This document shows, piece by piece, positions 40,830 to 50,354 of a stretch of DNA of 64,000 bases (the first letter of the stretch is position 1; every line of letters begins with the position of its first letter). The stretch covers positions 434,001 to 498,000 of the forward strand of contig NZ_JAQZAO010000004.1 of the NCBI RefSeq assembly GCF_028737315.1. The letters are read 5' to 3'. The DNA is from Actinomycetospora lemnae (GTDB taxonomy: Bacteria > Actinomycetota > Actinomycetes > Mycobacteriales > Pseudonocardiaceae). The notes under the pieces were generated by a model. It worked only from the letters and a program-made list of their open reading frames with translations. It did not search any database and was not told where the DNA came from. Position numbers and translations under genes: made by a program.

Positions 40830-41620
40830 GCTCTCGTCTCGCGGCCGGCAACTTCCCCGGGGCCGGGGCCCTGTCGTCGACCGGCAAGCTGTTCGCCCTC
40901 GGCCTCGACGTGGTCGTCGGCATCTTCCAGCGCCCGTTCCAGACGCGCGAGTTCATCGACCAGTGCTGGTTCATCTCGCGGGTCTGCATCCTCCCCGCGG
41001 CGCTCGTGTCGATCTCGTTCGGCTCGGTCATCTCGCTGCAGCTCGGGTCGCTGATCCGGCAGTTCGGTGCGCAGTCGTTCTCCGGCGCGGCGAGCACGCT
41101 GGCGGTGATCCAGCAGGCGGCGCCCGTCATCTGTGCGCTCCTGGTGGCCGGGGCCGGCGGGTCGGCGATCTGCGCCGACCTCGGCGCCCGCACCATCCGC
41201 GAGGAGATCGACGCCATGGAGGTCCTCGGCGTCAACCCGATCCAGCGGCTCGTGGTGCCCCGCGTCCTCGCGTCGATCCTCGTGTCGGCGCTGCTGTTCG
41301 GGCTGGTCTCGATCGTCGGCGTCGCCGGCGGCTACTACTTCAACGTCGTGCTGCAGGGCGTCACCCCGGGCGCCTACGTGCAGGGCTTCTCCGCGCTGTC
41401 GAAGCCGAGCGACCTGCTCGTCGGCTTCATCAAGGCAGCACTGTTCGGTCTCGCCGCCGGGATCGTCGCCGCGTACCGCGGCCTCAACCCCGCCGGTGGA
41501 CCGAAGGGCGTGGGCGACGCGGTCAACCAGGCCGTGGTCATCACGTTCATCCTGCTGTTCGCGATCAACCTGGTCGTGACGGCGGTCTACCTCAACCTCG
41601 TCCCGCCGAGCAAGTTCTAA
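40826..41620 (+). CDS. yrbE4A: Mce permease YrbE-A (MlaE family)
   Basis: 264 residues with five or six membrane helices. The MlaE signature is in AICADLGARTIREEIDAMEV then LGVNPIQRLVVPRVLA, the cytoplasmic helix that couples to the ATPase. One of two permeases of the Mce lipid importer. GTG 40826 overlaps the ATPase stop (GTGA). The order ATPase-YrbEA-YrbEB-MceA-F matches mce4-type operons apart from the linked ATPase; the numbering 4A is by position only. Confidence 0.93.
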   Translation: MSSRLAAGNFPGAGALSSTGKLFALGLDVVVGIFQRPFQTREFIDQCWFISRVCILPAALVSISFGSVISLQLGSLIRQFGAQSFSGAASTLAVIQQAAPVICALLVAGAGGSAICADLGARTIREEIDAMEVLGVNPIQRLVVPRVLASILVSALLFGLVSIVGVAGGYYFNVVLQGVTPGAYVQGFSALSKPSDLLVGFIKAALFGLAAGIVAAYRGLNPAGGPKGVGDAVNQAVVITFILLFAINLVVTAVYLNLVPPSKF

Positions 41621-41667
41621 GCCAGTAGCTCTCTTGTTCTGACCGCCGCTCCCCAGGCCAGGATTTG

Positions 41668-42504
41668 ATGACGATCACTTCTCGCGCACGTCGCGCCGTC
41701 GAGGCGCCGTTGGGTGTCCTCGACACCCTCGGCGACCAGGCGTCCTTCTACGCGCGCACCATCGGCTGGATCCCCAAGTCGGTCACGCGGTACCAGCGCG
41801 AGGTCCTGCGCCTGCTCACCGAGGTGGCGTTCGGCTCGGGCGCGCTGGCCCTCATCGGCGGCACGGTCGTCATCGTCGCGACGCTGACGTTCTTCACCGG
41901 CTCGGTCGTCGGTCTGCAGGGCTACTCGGCCCTGAACCAGATCGGCACCTCGGCGTTCGCCGGCTTCGTCACCGCCTACTTCAACACCCGCGAGGTCGCG
42001 CCGCTGGTCTCGGCGCTGGCGCTGTCCGCGACGGTCGGCGCCGGCTTCACCGCCCAGCTCGGCGCCCAGCGCGTGTCGGAGGAGATCGACGCGCTCGAGG
42101 TCATGGCGGTGCCCTCGCTGCCGTTCCTCGTGACGACGCGCGTGGTCGCCGGCTTCATCGCCGTCATCCCGCTCTACGTCATCGGCCTGGTGGCCTCGTA
42201 CCTCGCCTCGCGGCTGCTGGTCACGAACTTCTACACGCAGTCGCCGGGCACGTACGACCACTACTTCAACCTGTTCCTGCCACCGCAGGACGTCATCTAC
42301 TCGTTCATGAAGGTCCTGATATTCGCCTTCGTGATCATCCTCGTGCACTGCTTCTACGGCTACAACGCCAGCGGCGGCCCCGCCGGCGTGGGCGTCGCCG
42401 TCGGCAACGCGGTGCGCAACTCGATCGTCCTCTTCACCGTCCTCGACAACCTGTTGACCCTGGCCATCTGGGGCACCACGACCTCGATCAGGATCGCCGG
42501 ATGA
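41668..42504 (+). CDS. yrbE4B: Mce permease YrbE-B (MlaE family)
   Basis: 278 residues from ATG 41668 (AGGA just upstream; a TTG one codon earlier is possible). GAGFTAQLGAQRVSEEIDAL and EVMAVPSLPFLVTTRVVAG are the MlaE coupling helix; five or six membrane helices surround it. It pairs with YrbE-A as the transmembrane core. The 47-bp gap after yrbE-A is the only real gap in the first eight genes of the operon; its stop overlaps the mceA ATG. Confidence 0.93.
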   Translation: MTITSRARRAVEAPLGVLDTLGDQASFYARTIGWIPKSVTRYQREVLRLLTEVAFGSGALALIGGTVVIVATLTFFTGSVVGLQGYSALNQIGTSAFAGFVTAYFNTREVAPLVSALALSATVGAGFTAQLGAQRVSEEIDALEVMAVPSLPFLVTTRVVAGFIAVIPLYVIGLVASYLASRLLVTNFYTQSPGTYDHYFNLFLPPQDVIYSFMKVLIFAFVIILVHCFYGYNASGGPAGVGVAVGNAVRNSIVLFTVLDNLLTLAIWGTTTSIRIAG

Positions 42505-43958
42505 GCGCACCGACGCAGGAGCGCGAGGACTACGCGCCGCCGCCCATCAAGGACAAGCGGCCGCCGCTGAGCCCGCTGCGCCGCCGTCTCATGGGCCTGG
42601 CGCTCGTGCTGCTCATGCTGCTGGTCGTGGCGTTCTGCCTGGCCAACTTCAACAAGCTGTTCAAGCCGGTCGAGATGGTCACGCTGCGGACCGACACCGC
42701 GGGCAACCAGCTCTCGCCGCAGGGCGACGTCAAGGTCCGCGGGATCATCGTCGGCGAGATTCGCTCGATCGACAGCGACGGCTCGGGTGCGGTCGTCGAG
42801 ATGGCGATGGACCCGGACTTCCTGCCGACGATCCCGAGCAACACGACCGCGATGCTCATCCCGAAGACGCTGTTCGGTGAGCGCTACGTGTCGCTGTCGA
42901 TCCCGCCGAACGGGAGCGCCCGGCCGCTGCAGGAGGGCGACACCATCGCCCAGGACCGGTCGGAGAACGCCACCGAGACCGAGCAGGTGCTCAACAACCT
43001 GCTCCCGGTGCTCACCGCGGTGCAGCCGCAGAAGCTCTCGGACACCCTCGGCGCGGTCTCGCAGGCCCTGTCCGGTCGTGGCGAGGAGCTCGGCGACACG
43101 CTCGTGCTGCTCAACCAGTACGTCGAGGGCGTCATCCCGGCGCTGCCCGACCTGCAGGCCAACCTGCGGGCCCTGGCCCCGACCGCGGACATCTACAACG
43201 TCGCCGCGCCGGACCTGATCCTGGCGCTGGACAACCTGGTGACGACGAGCCGGACGCTCGTCGAGCAGCGCGCCGCGTTCGAGTCGACGTTCCGGTCGGT
43301 GACGTCGGCGGCCAACGTGACCACGGACTTCCTCGTCGCGAACCGCGACAACATCATCGCGCTGGCGGCCTCGGCCCGGCCGACGCTCGAGCTCCTCGCG
43401 CGGTACAGCTCGGAGTTCCCGTGCCTGTTCCGGCAGCTCGCCGATCTGGCCCCGCTGATCAACAACGTGCTGAGCCCGACGACCGGACTCCTCATCGAGG
43501 CCGAGCTCACGATCGACAACGGCAAGTACGTCGCCGGTGAGGAACCGCAGTACCTCGACGACCGCGGCCCGCGCTGCTACCAGATCGAGGGCCAGGCGCC
43601 GCAGTTCCCGCCCGGCGGTCCGATCCGTGACGGCTCGATCCCGCCCGACCCCTCCCGGGGCACCCAGGACGCCTACGCCGGCGGGGCGGGCGAGGAGATC
43701 GACGAGGACTCTGACACCGGCAACGAGGCAGCCAGCACCGTCCGGACCGGCGGCGGCCGCACCGAGGGCCAGGCCGCGCCCGGCCGCGTCGACGGCGCCA
43801 ACATCGGCCTGCCCAACACCCCCAACTCGCCCGAGGAGCGCCGGCTGGTGACCGAGGTGACGGCGATGCAGATGGGCGAGCGCCCCTCGCAGGTGCCCTC
43901 CTTCGCGCCCTACCTGACCGCGGCGACGCTGCGCGGAGCGCCGGCGGTGGTCCGGTGA
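42501..43958 (+). CDS. mceA: Mce family protein, MceA position
   Basis: 485 residues. A proline-rich cytoplasmic start, one membrane helix at about 30-47 and the MCE/MlaD domain (TLRTDTAGNQLSPQGDVKVR, GIIVGEIRSI, KTLFGERYVSL) are followed by a long alpha-helical needle segment (about 150-300). The C-terminal 110 residues are low-complexity G/D/P-rich. It is one of six subunits proposed to form the periplasmic lipid tunnel. ATG overlaps the yrbE-B stop; its own stop overlaps mceB. Confidence 0.93.
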   Translation: MSAPTQEREDYAPPPIKDKRPPLSPLRRRLMGLALVLLMLLVVAFCLANFNKLFKPVEMVTLRTDTAGNQLSPQGDVKVRGIIVGEIRSIDSDGSGAVVEMAMDPDFLPTIPSNTTAMLIPKTLFGERYVSLSIPPNGSARPLQEGDTIAQDRSENATETEQVLNNLLPVLTAVQPQKLSDTLGAVSQALSGRGEELGDTLVLLNQYVEGVIPALPDLQANLRALAPTADIYNVAAPDLILALDNLVTTSRTLVEQRAAFESTFRSVTSAANVTTDFLVANRDNIIALAASARPTLELLARYSSEFPCLFRQLADLAPLINNVLSPTTGLLIEAELTIDNGKYVAGEEPQYLDDRGPRCYQIEGQAPQFPPGGPIRDGSIPPDPSRGTQDAYAGGAGEEIDEDSDTGNEAASTVRTGGGRTEGQAAPGRVDGANIGLPNTPNSPEERRLVTEVTAMQMGERPSQVPSFAPYLTAATLRGAPAVVR

Positions 43959-44995
43959 GGGGGCTCGCGGCGCCGCTGATCAAGCTGGCGATCTTCACGA
44001 CCGTCACCGTCCTGTCGGTGGCGGTGCTGCTCACCGCCATCCAGAACAGCTACTTCGGGAGCACCGAGGACTACAAGGCGCGCTTCACCGACGCGTCGGG
44101 GCTCATCGCGGGCAGCGACGTGCGCATCGCCGGTGTCCGGGTCGGCCAGGTCACCGAGGTGCAGCTCGTCGACCGCAACGTCGCCGAGGTGACGTTCAAG
44201 GTCGACGAGACCCGCCGTCTGCCGGTCGGATCGATCTTCTCGATCAAGTACCAGAACCTCGTCGGGCAGCGGTACCTCGAGGTGGCCCGTGGCAACGGCC
44301 CGCTGAACGCGGTCCTGCGCCCCGGGGCGACGATCCCGGTGAGCCAGACCCGGCCGCCGCTCAACCTCACCGTGGTGTTCAACGGCTTCAAGCCGCTGTT
44401 CCAGGCCCTCAGCCCGAACGACATCAACCAGCTGTCGTTCGAGATCATCCAGGTGCTCCAGGGGCAGGCCGGGACGGTCAACTCGCTGCTCGCCCGGACC
44501 GCGTCGCTCACCGCCACGATCGCCGACCGGGACGCGGTCATCGGGTCGCTCATCAACAACCTGAACCTGGTGCTCGACACCGTCAACGCCCGCGACGAAC
44601 GGCTCTCGGGGCTGATCGTGTCGCTGCAGCAGCTGGTCAGTGGGCTCGCGGCGGATCGCGTGCGCATCGGCGAGACGCTGCAGCCCATCGCGGACCTCAC
44701 GACGGCGACCGCCGGCCTGCTCGACGAGGCGCGGCCGCCGCTGCGCGACGACATCGTCCAGCTGGGCAGGCTGTCGGAGAACCTCAACGACAACCGGGCA
44801 CTCGTCGAGGAGTTCCTGCGCCTCACCCCGCAGAAGGCCAACAACTTCGGCCGGGCCGGCAGCTACGGGTCCTGGTTCAACTTCTACCTCTGTGCGGTGG
44901 GCGGAACGATCAGCTTGGAGCCTCTGCTGCCGGTCGAGTTCGACGCCGGGTCCCTCATCCAGCTCCCGGATACGGCGCAGCGATGCAACGGATGA
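43955..44995 (+). CDS. mceB: Mce family protein, MceB position
   Basis: 346 residues. Membrane helix at about 8-29, MCE domain with DYKARFTDASGLIAGSDVRI and GVRVGQVTEVQL, then helical repeats and a short conserved end with paired cysteines (FNFYLCAVGG, TAQRCNG). This compact form without a low-complexity tail is typical of MceB. GTG start overlapping the mceA stop (GTGA). Confidence 0.93.
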   Translation: MRGLAAPLIKLAIFTTVTVLSVAVLLTAIQNSYFGSTEDYKARFTDASGLIAGSDVRIAGVRVGQVTEVQLVDRNVAEVTFKVDETRRLPVGSIFSIKYQNLVGQRYLEVARGNGPLNAVLRPGATIPVSQTRPPLNLTVVFNGFKPLFQALSPNDINQLSFEIIQVLQGQAGTVNSLLARTASLTATIADRDAVIGSLINNLNLVLDTVNARDERLSGLIVSLQQLVSGLAADRVRIGETLQPIADLTTATAGLLDEARPPLRDDIVQLGRLSENLNDNRALVEEFLRLTPQKANNFGRAGSYGSWFNFYLCAVGGTISLEPLLPVEFDAGSLIQLPDTAQRCNG

Positions 44996-46377
44996 AGCCG
45001 TTCCGCAAGCGGAACCCCCTCCCCATCGGTGCGGCCAGCATCGCGATCATCCTGCTGCTCGTCGCGGCCTCGCTGAACGTCAAGGACCTGCCCCTCATCG
45101 GCCAGGGTCCGACCTACTCGGCGCGCTTCAGCGAGTCGGCCGGCGTGCTGCCCGACGACGACGTCCGCGTCGCGGGTATCCGCGTCGGGACGGTCACCGA
45201 CCTCACCCTCGAGGGCAACGACGTCGTCATCTCGTTCAAGGCGCCCGACGCCTGGATCGGTGACCGGACCTCGGCGTCGATCGAGATCAAGACCGTCCTC
45301 GGGCAGAAGTACATCGCGTTGGAGCCCGCGGGTGAGCAGCCGCTCGACCCGGACCAGGCCATCCCGCGGCAGCGCACGCGGGCGCCGTTCGACGTCATCC
45401 AAGCGTTCTCGCAGCTGTCGACGACGGTGGAGGACCTCAACACCGACCAGCTCGCGCAGAGCCTCGGTGTCCTCTCCGACACCCTCGACGGCGCGGCGGG
45501 ACCGGTGCGGGGCGCACTCGACGGCCTCTCCCGACTCTCGCGGACGATCTCGTCGCGCGACCATGAGCTCGCCCGCCTGCTCGCGAACACCCGGACCACG
45601 ACACAGGTGCTCGCCGACCGGGACCGCGAGGTCGAGCGCCTCATCAACGACGGCAACCTCCTGCTCTCCGAGCTGCGGGCGCGCAAGGCGGCGATCGACA
45701 ACCTGCTCAACGGCACCATCGCCCTCGCCGCGCAGCTGCGCGGGCTGGTGGCCGACAACGAGGCGACGCTGCGGCCGACCCTCGAGCAGCTCGAGGGCGT
45801 GCTGCGCACGCTCGAGGAGAACTCGGCGAACCTGGAGAACGGCCTGCGGCTGCTGGCCCCGTTCGTCCGGGTGTTCGCCAACGTCGTCGGCAACGGCCGT
45901 TGGTTCGACACCTACATCTGCAACCTCGACCCGCCGCTCGACCAGAACTGCGATCCGGGCTCGAGCCTGGGGCCGGACAGCCTGGCCGGGCTGTTCAACC
46001 CAGCGCTGCTCCAGCAGATTCTCGGCAACGCGCTCGCGCAGCTCGCAGGGGTCGCGCTCCCGGACCTCCTCGGGCCCACGTCGGATCCCACCCAGCTCCT
46101 GACGGTGATCCAGGGTCTGAGCCCGGAGGACCTCACCCAGCTGCAGACGATCCTCAGCGGCGGCACGGAGGCAGCGCCCGGGCTGAACCAGCAGCAGCTC
46201 GCGATCCTCTTCCCGAACGGAGTGCCCGACCTGAACGCGCTGACGGAGGCGCTGGCGCCGGCCGCCGGCGGTCTGCTCCCCGGGAGCGGTACCCCGACGG
46301 GCGGCGGTGCCCCGGCCGTGGGTGCTGCACCCGCGGACGACGGTGCCGGCGCTGACGGCGAAGGCGGAGGCAACTGA
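44992..46377 (+). CDS. mceC: Mce family protein, MceC position
   Basis: 461 residues. One membrane helix (about 13-29), MCE domain with YSARFSESAGVLPDDDVRVA and GIRVGTVTDL, a coiled-coil-like helical part to about 280, a cysteine pair (YICNLDPPLDQNCDPG) and a Q/G/A-rich tail. I chose ATG 44992, which gives the ATGA overlap used throughout this operon; an ATG three codons upstream is equally possible. Its stop shares one base with the mceD ATG. Confidence 0.92.
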   Translation: MKPFRKRNPLPIGAASIAIILLLVAASLNVKDLPLIGQGPTYSARFSESAGVLPDDDVRVAGIRVGTVTDLTLEGNDVVISFKAPDAWIGDRTSASIEIKTVLGQKYIALEPAGEQPLDPDQAIPRQRTRAPFDVIQAFSQLSTTVEDLNTDQLAQSLGVLSDTLDGAAGPVRGALDGLSRLSRTISSRDHELARLLANTRTTTQVLADRDREVERLINDGNLLLSELRARKAAIDNLLNGTIALAAQLRGLVADNEATLRPTLEQLEGVLRTLEENSANLENGLRLLAPFVRVFANVVGNGRWFDTYICNLDPPLDQNCDPGSSLGPDSLAGLFNPALLQQILGNALAQLAGVALPDLLGPTSDPTQLLTVIQGLSPEDLTQLQTILSGGTEAAPGLNQQQLAILFPNGVPDLNALTEALAPAAGGLLPGSGTPTGGGAPAVGAAPADDGAGADGEGGGN

Positions 46378-47789
46378 TGTCGAACCGTATGGTCGACTTC
46401 TTCGAGAGCGCGTCGCGCACGCTCGCGGCGGCGCTGGTCATCGCGCTCCTCGCCACGGCGGGGCTCTGGTACGTCCTGCAGCGCGGAAGCCAGCGCACGG
46501 TGACGGCATACTTCGACAACACCGTCGGCCTCTACGTCGCCAACGAGGTGACGATCCAGGGCATCCCGGTCGGCACCGTCGACGAGATCGTCCCGCAGGG
46601 CGACGTCGTCCGGGTCGTCCTCAAGGTCGACAACGAGGCTCCGGTCCGCGCCGACGCCAAGGCCGTCATCGTTGCGCCGACCCTGGTCAGCGACCGGTAC
46701 ATCCAGCTCGGTCCGACCTACCAGGGTGGCCCCCAGCTGGCCGACGGCGCGGTGATCCCGGTGGAGCGCACCGGTACCCCGGTCGAGCTCGACCGCGTCT
46801 ACCAGAGCCTCGACACCATCGCCCGGGCCCTCGGGCCGAACGGCGCCAACCAGCAGGGCGCGCTCAACCGGCTGCTGACGTCCTCGGCCGGTGCCCTCGG
46901 CGGCAACGGCGAGCTGCTCAAGAGCACGATCACCGAGCTCGGCGGCGCGGTCGGGACGCTGGCCGACAACCGCGACAACCTGTTCGCGACGGTCGACAAC
47001 CTCGGCCAGTTCACGAACATGCTGGCCCGCAACGACGGCGCCGTCCGCGACCTCAACAACCAGCTCGCGGACATCGCTGCCTTCCTGGCCTCCGAGCGCG
47101 GCAACCTCTCGACGGTGCTCGCGACGCTCCCGCCGGCGCTGGACGACGTCGCCCGCTTCATCCGGGACAACCGCGACATCCTGCGCACGGACGTCCGCCG
47201 GCTCGCGAACATCACCGACATCCTCGTGCGGCAGCGCCGCGCGATCACCGAGTTCACCAACGTCGCCCCGCTCGCGCTGGGCAACCTGGCGAACTCGTAC
47301 AACGCCCGTTCCGGCACGCTCGACGTGCGTCCGGTGCTCGCACCGGAGCTCCTGGGCGCCGGGCTGGACCCGCGGGCGCTGCTGTGCAGCCTGCTCGCCA
47401 ACCAGCCGGGACTGCCGAATGCGCTGGCCCAGCCACTCGACCCGCTGCTGACCAACGTGGCGCGCGCCTCGGTGGTGTGCGGGGCGCTGCTCGGGGGCGT
47501 CGACGAGAACGGAGAGGTCGTCGGGAACTCGCCGCTGGGCCTGTCACTGGCGCCCATCCGTGACCTGCTCGGAGTGCTCTCTCAAGAGCCGTCGCTCGAC
47601 GCGCTCGTGCCCCTGACCGCGTTGCCCGAGGGGGTCCTGCCGGGGACCGGCGCACCGGCCGGCGGCGACGCCGGCGCGGCCCCCGCCGAGGGCGGCGAGG
47701 ACGGCGGGGCCGCGGGCGACGGGGTCGCCACCCCGACACAACCCGGTGCGGGGATCCTCGGCTTCGAGACCGTCGGAGGTGGGCAGTGA
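46377..47789 (+). CDS. mceD: Mce family protein, MceD position
   Basis: 470 residues. Membrane helix about 15-34, MCE domain (VTAYFDNTVGLYVANEVTIQ, GIPVGTVDEI, LVSDRYIQL), the long helical region with repeated RDN/ADN motifs (LADNRDNLFATVDNL) and a G/A/E-rich tail. ATG overlaps the mceC stop by one base (TGATG). Confidence 0.93.
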   Translation: MSNRMVDFFESASRTLAAALVIALLATAGLWYVLQRGSQRTVTAYFDNTVGLYVANEVTIQGIPVGTVDEIVPQGDVVRVVLKVDNEAPVRADAKAVIVAPTLVSDRYIQLGPTYQGGPQLADGAVIPVERTGTPVELDRVYQSLDTIARALGPNGANQQGALNRLLTSSAGALGGNGELLKSTITELGGAVGTLADNRDNLFATVDNLGQFTNMLARNDGAVRDLNNQLADIAAFLASERGNLSTVLATLPPALDDVARFIRDNRDILRTDVRRLANITDILVRQRRAITEFTNVAPLALGNLANSYNARSGTLDVRPVLAPELLGAGLDPRALLCSLLANQPGLPNALAQPLDPLLTNVARASVVCGALLGGVDENGEVVGNSPLGLSLAPIRDLLGVLSQEPSLDALVPLTALPEGVLPGTGAPAGGDAGAAPAEGGEDGGAAGDGVATPTQPGAGILGFETVGGGQ

Positions 47790-49003
47790 GCGCGCCGGAC
47801 CGCGCCTCGGGGACGGTGCCGCGCCGCGCCCGGGTGGCGACGCTGCTGGTCGTGGCGCTCGTCGCGCTGACCGGCTGTGGCTTCCAGTCGCTCCAGGAGC
47901 TCCCGCTGCCCGGCGGCGCGTCGCTGGGGCCGGAGCCCTACACGGTCACGGCCCAGTTCACGAACGTCGTCGACCTCGTGCCCAACAACAGCGTGCGCGT
48001 CAACGACGTGCCCGTCGGCGTCGTCCGCGAGGTCTCGTTGGCCCCCGACGGCTGGACCGCGCAGGTCCGGGTCGAGGTCAACGGCGCCGTCGTCCTGCCG
48101 GCGAACGCGACCGCGCGGCTGCGCCAGACCAGCCTCCTCGGCGAGAAGTTCGTCGAGCTGCTCCCCGCGCCCAGCGCCCCGCCGCAGGGTCGGCTGGCCA
48201 ACGGCGCGGTGATCCCGGTCGACCAGACCGACGTCGGCGCCCAGGTCGAGGAGGTCCTCGGGGCTCTGTCCCTCCTGCTCAACGGCGGTGGAGTCGATAA
48301 GGTCCAGACCATCGCCCGCGAGCTCAACGCCGCGACCACGGGCAACGAGGAGCAGCTCCGGTCGCTGCTCACCAACCTCGACACGCTGGTCGGCACCCTC
48401 GACCGGCAGAAGGCCGACATCGTGCGAGCCATCGACTCGCTCGAGCGGCTCACGCGGACGCTGGTCGACCAGCGCGCGCGGCTCGCGAACGTGATCGACA
48501 ACCTCGGCCCCGGTCTGGACGTCCTCAACCAGCAGCGCGGACTGCTCGTCGAGACGCTGCAGGCGCTGCGCCGGCTCTCGGACGTCGGGACCGATGTCAT
48601 CCGTCGGAGCCAGGCCAACACCGTGGCCGACCTGCGGGCGCTGCAGCCGATCCTGCGCAACCTCGTCGAGGCGGGCGACGCCCTGCCGCGGTCGCTCGAG
48701 ATCCTGCTGACGATCCCGTTCGCCGACAACTCGCTCAACATTATCAAGGGTGACTTTGCGAACATCGACGTCAGCCTGCAGATCAACGTCCAGGACCTGC
48801 TCACGACCATCCTCAACAGCCCCGAGGTGCCGGGCGTGGACGCGATCTTCCAGCTCCTGCAACCGCCCGGCACCACACCGCAGCCGGGGACGTCCCAGGT
48901 CGGCGGGCAGGGCGTGCCCGCCCAGGAGGCGGCGAACAACGGCGGGCTGGTGCCCCAGCTCCCCGGTCTCGGCACCGCGGACGGCGGAGGGAACGGCGGA
49001 TGA
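47786..49003 (+). CDS. mceE: Mce family lipoprotein, MceE position (LprK-like)
   Basis: 405 residues. A basic N-terminus, hydrophobic stretch and the lipobox LTGC with Cys31 predict a lipid-anchored protein, the rule for MceE (LprK in M. tuberculosis). MCE domain: YTVTAQFTNVVDLVPNNSVR with VPVGVVREV; helical part to about 330; Q/G-rich tail. GTG overlaps the mceD stop. Confidence 0.94.
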   Translation: MSAPDRASGTVPRRARVATLLVVALVALTGCGFQSLQELPLPGGASLGPEPYTVTAQFTNVVDLVPNNSVRVNDVPVGVVREVSLAPDGWTAQVRVEVNGAVVLPANATARLRQTSLLGEKFVELLPAPSAPPQGRLANGAVIPVDQTDVGAQVEEVLGALSLLLNGGGVDKVQTIARELNAATTGNEEQLRSLLTNLDTLVGTLDRQKADIVRAIDSLERLTRTLVDQRARLANVIDNLGPGLDVLNQQRGLLVETLQALRRLSDVGTDVIRRSQANTVADLRALQPILRNLVEAGDALPRSLEILLTIPFADNSLNIIKGDFANIDVSLQINVQDLLTTILNSPEVPGVDAIFQLLQPPGTTPQPGTSQVGGQGVPAQEAANNGGLVPQLPGLGTADGGGNGG

Positions 49004-50289
49004 TCGGCACCAAGACGCTGCGCCTCGTGGCGTTGTTCGCGGTCATCTCGATCGTGGGCATCTGCTACGTCGGCCTGCGCTACGTCGGCGCGGACTCGCT
49101 GATCGGCCTCGGGCCGTACACCGTGCGCGTCCAGCTCGCCGACTCCGGCGGGATCTTCCCCGACGCCTCGGTGAGCTATCGCGGCGTAGAGATCGGCAAG
49201 GTCGGCGACATGCGGGTCACCCCGCGCGGCCTGGAGGTCGACCTCGAGATCGAGAAGGACTCGCCGGACGTGCCGGCGTCCGCCACGGCGGTGATCGCGA
49301 ACCGCTCGGCGGTCGGTGAGCAGTACGTCGACCTGCAGCCGCCGAACAACGCGGGCCCGTACCTCGAGGACGGGTCGGTCATCCCGATGGAGCGGACGCG
49401 GACCCCCGTGCCCGTCGACCAGCTCCTGGCTGACGTCAACGCCCTCGCCACGTCGGTGCCGCTGCCGGAGCTGCGCACCACCGTCGACGAGCTGTTCAAC
49501 GCGTTCGACCGGGCCGGCCCGGACCTCCAGCGCCTGCTCGATGGCACGAACGCGCTGGTGCCCGACGCCATCGCCAACCTGCCCACGTTCCGCCAGCTGC
49601 TGCGCGACGGCCGGATCGTCCTCAACACCCAGGTCGACCTCGGCCCTCAGATCATCTCGCTGAGCCGCGACCTGCAGCTGTTCACCGCGCAGCTCAAGGC
49701 GGACGACCCGAACCTCCGGCGGCTGGTCAACTCAGCACCGCCGGCGGCCCGGGAGCTCGAGGGACTGATCCGCGACGTCGGGCCGGACCTGAGCCGCGTG
49801 ATCGCGAACCTGCTGACCATCACCCGCATCCTGGAGCCGCGGCAGTCGGCCATCGAGCAGGTGCTGGTGACGTACCCGGCCCTGTCCGCGGCAGCCCCGT
49901 CGGTGCTGCAGGACGCGGACGACCCCGGTCCCGACGGCCGGGTCCACCTCGGCCTGGTTCTCAACATCGCTGACCCGCCGTACTGCACCAACGGCTATCT
50001 CCAGCCCGACGCGGGCTGGCGGCCGGCCACGGCCAAGGACTTCATCCCCATGGACACCAGCGTGCGGTGTGACGAGGCGCCGCCGGTGAACGTCCGCGGT
50101 GCCCAGAACCTGCCCGCTCCGTACGACTCCGAGAACCCCGGTAACCCCGCTGAGGCCGGTGGAAACGGCGAGTCGCAGAATGAGCAGCAGGACACGACCG
50201 CGCTGGCCTCGCTGCCGGCCGGCGGTGTCCTGGAGGGCAGCACACGCGGGGCGCCCCCGGTGATCATTCCGGGCCTCGGCAGCGACTGA
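49000..50289 (+). CDS. mceF: Mce family protein, MceF position
   Basis: 429 residues. Membrane helix about 8-27, MCE domain (YTVRVQLADSGGIFPDASVS, YRGVEIGKVGDMR, AVGEQYVDLQPP), helical part, then a conserved MceF end with two cysteines (NIADPPYCTNGY, TSVRCDEAPPV) and a low-complexity tail. ATG overlaps the mceE stop. It is the last Mce subunit, followed by two associated membrane proteins. Confidence 0.93.
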   Translation: MIGTKTLRLVALFAVISIVGICYVGLRYVGADSLIGLGPYTVRVQLADSGGIFPDASVSYRGVEIGKVGDMRVTPRGLEVDLEIEKDSPDVPASATAVIANRSAVGEQYVDLQPPNNAGPYLEDGSVIPMERTRTPVPVDQLLADVNALATSVPLPELRTTVDELFNAFDRAGPDLQRLLDGTNALVPDAIANLPTFRQLLRDGRIVLNTQVDLGPQIISLSRDLQLFTAQLKADDPNLRRLVNSAPPAARELEGLIRDVGPDLSRVIANLLTITRILEPRQSAIEQVLVTYPALSAAAPSVLQDADDPGPDGRVHLGLVLNIADPPYCTNGYLQPDAGWRPATAKDFIPMDTSVRCDEAPPVNVRGAQNLPAPYDSENPGNPAEAGGNGESQNEQQDTTALASLPAGGVLEGSTRGAPPVIIPGLGSD

Positions 50290-50354
50290 CCCCGAGCACG
50301 ACCCCGCCGACGCTCCCCGATACGCCCGGCGGACGACCTGAGGAGCTGAGCGCC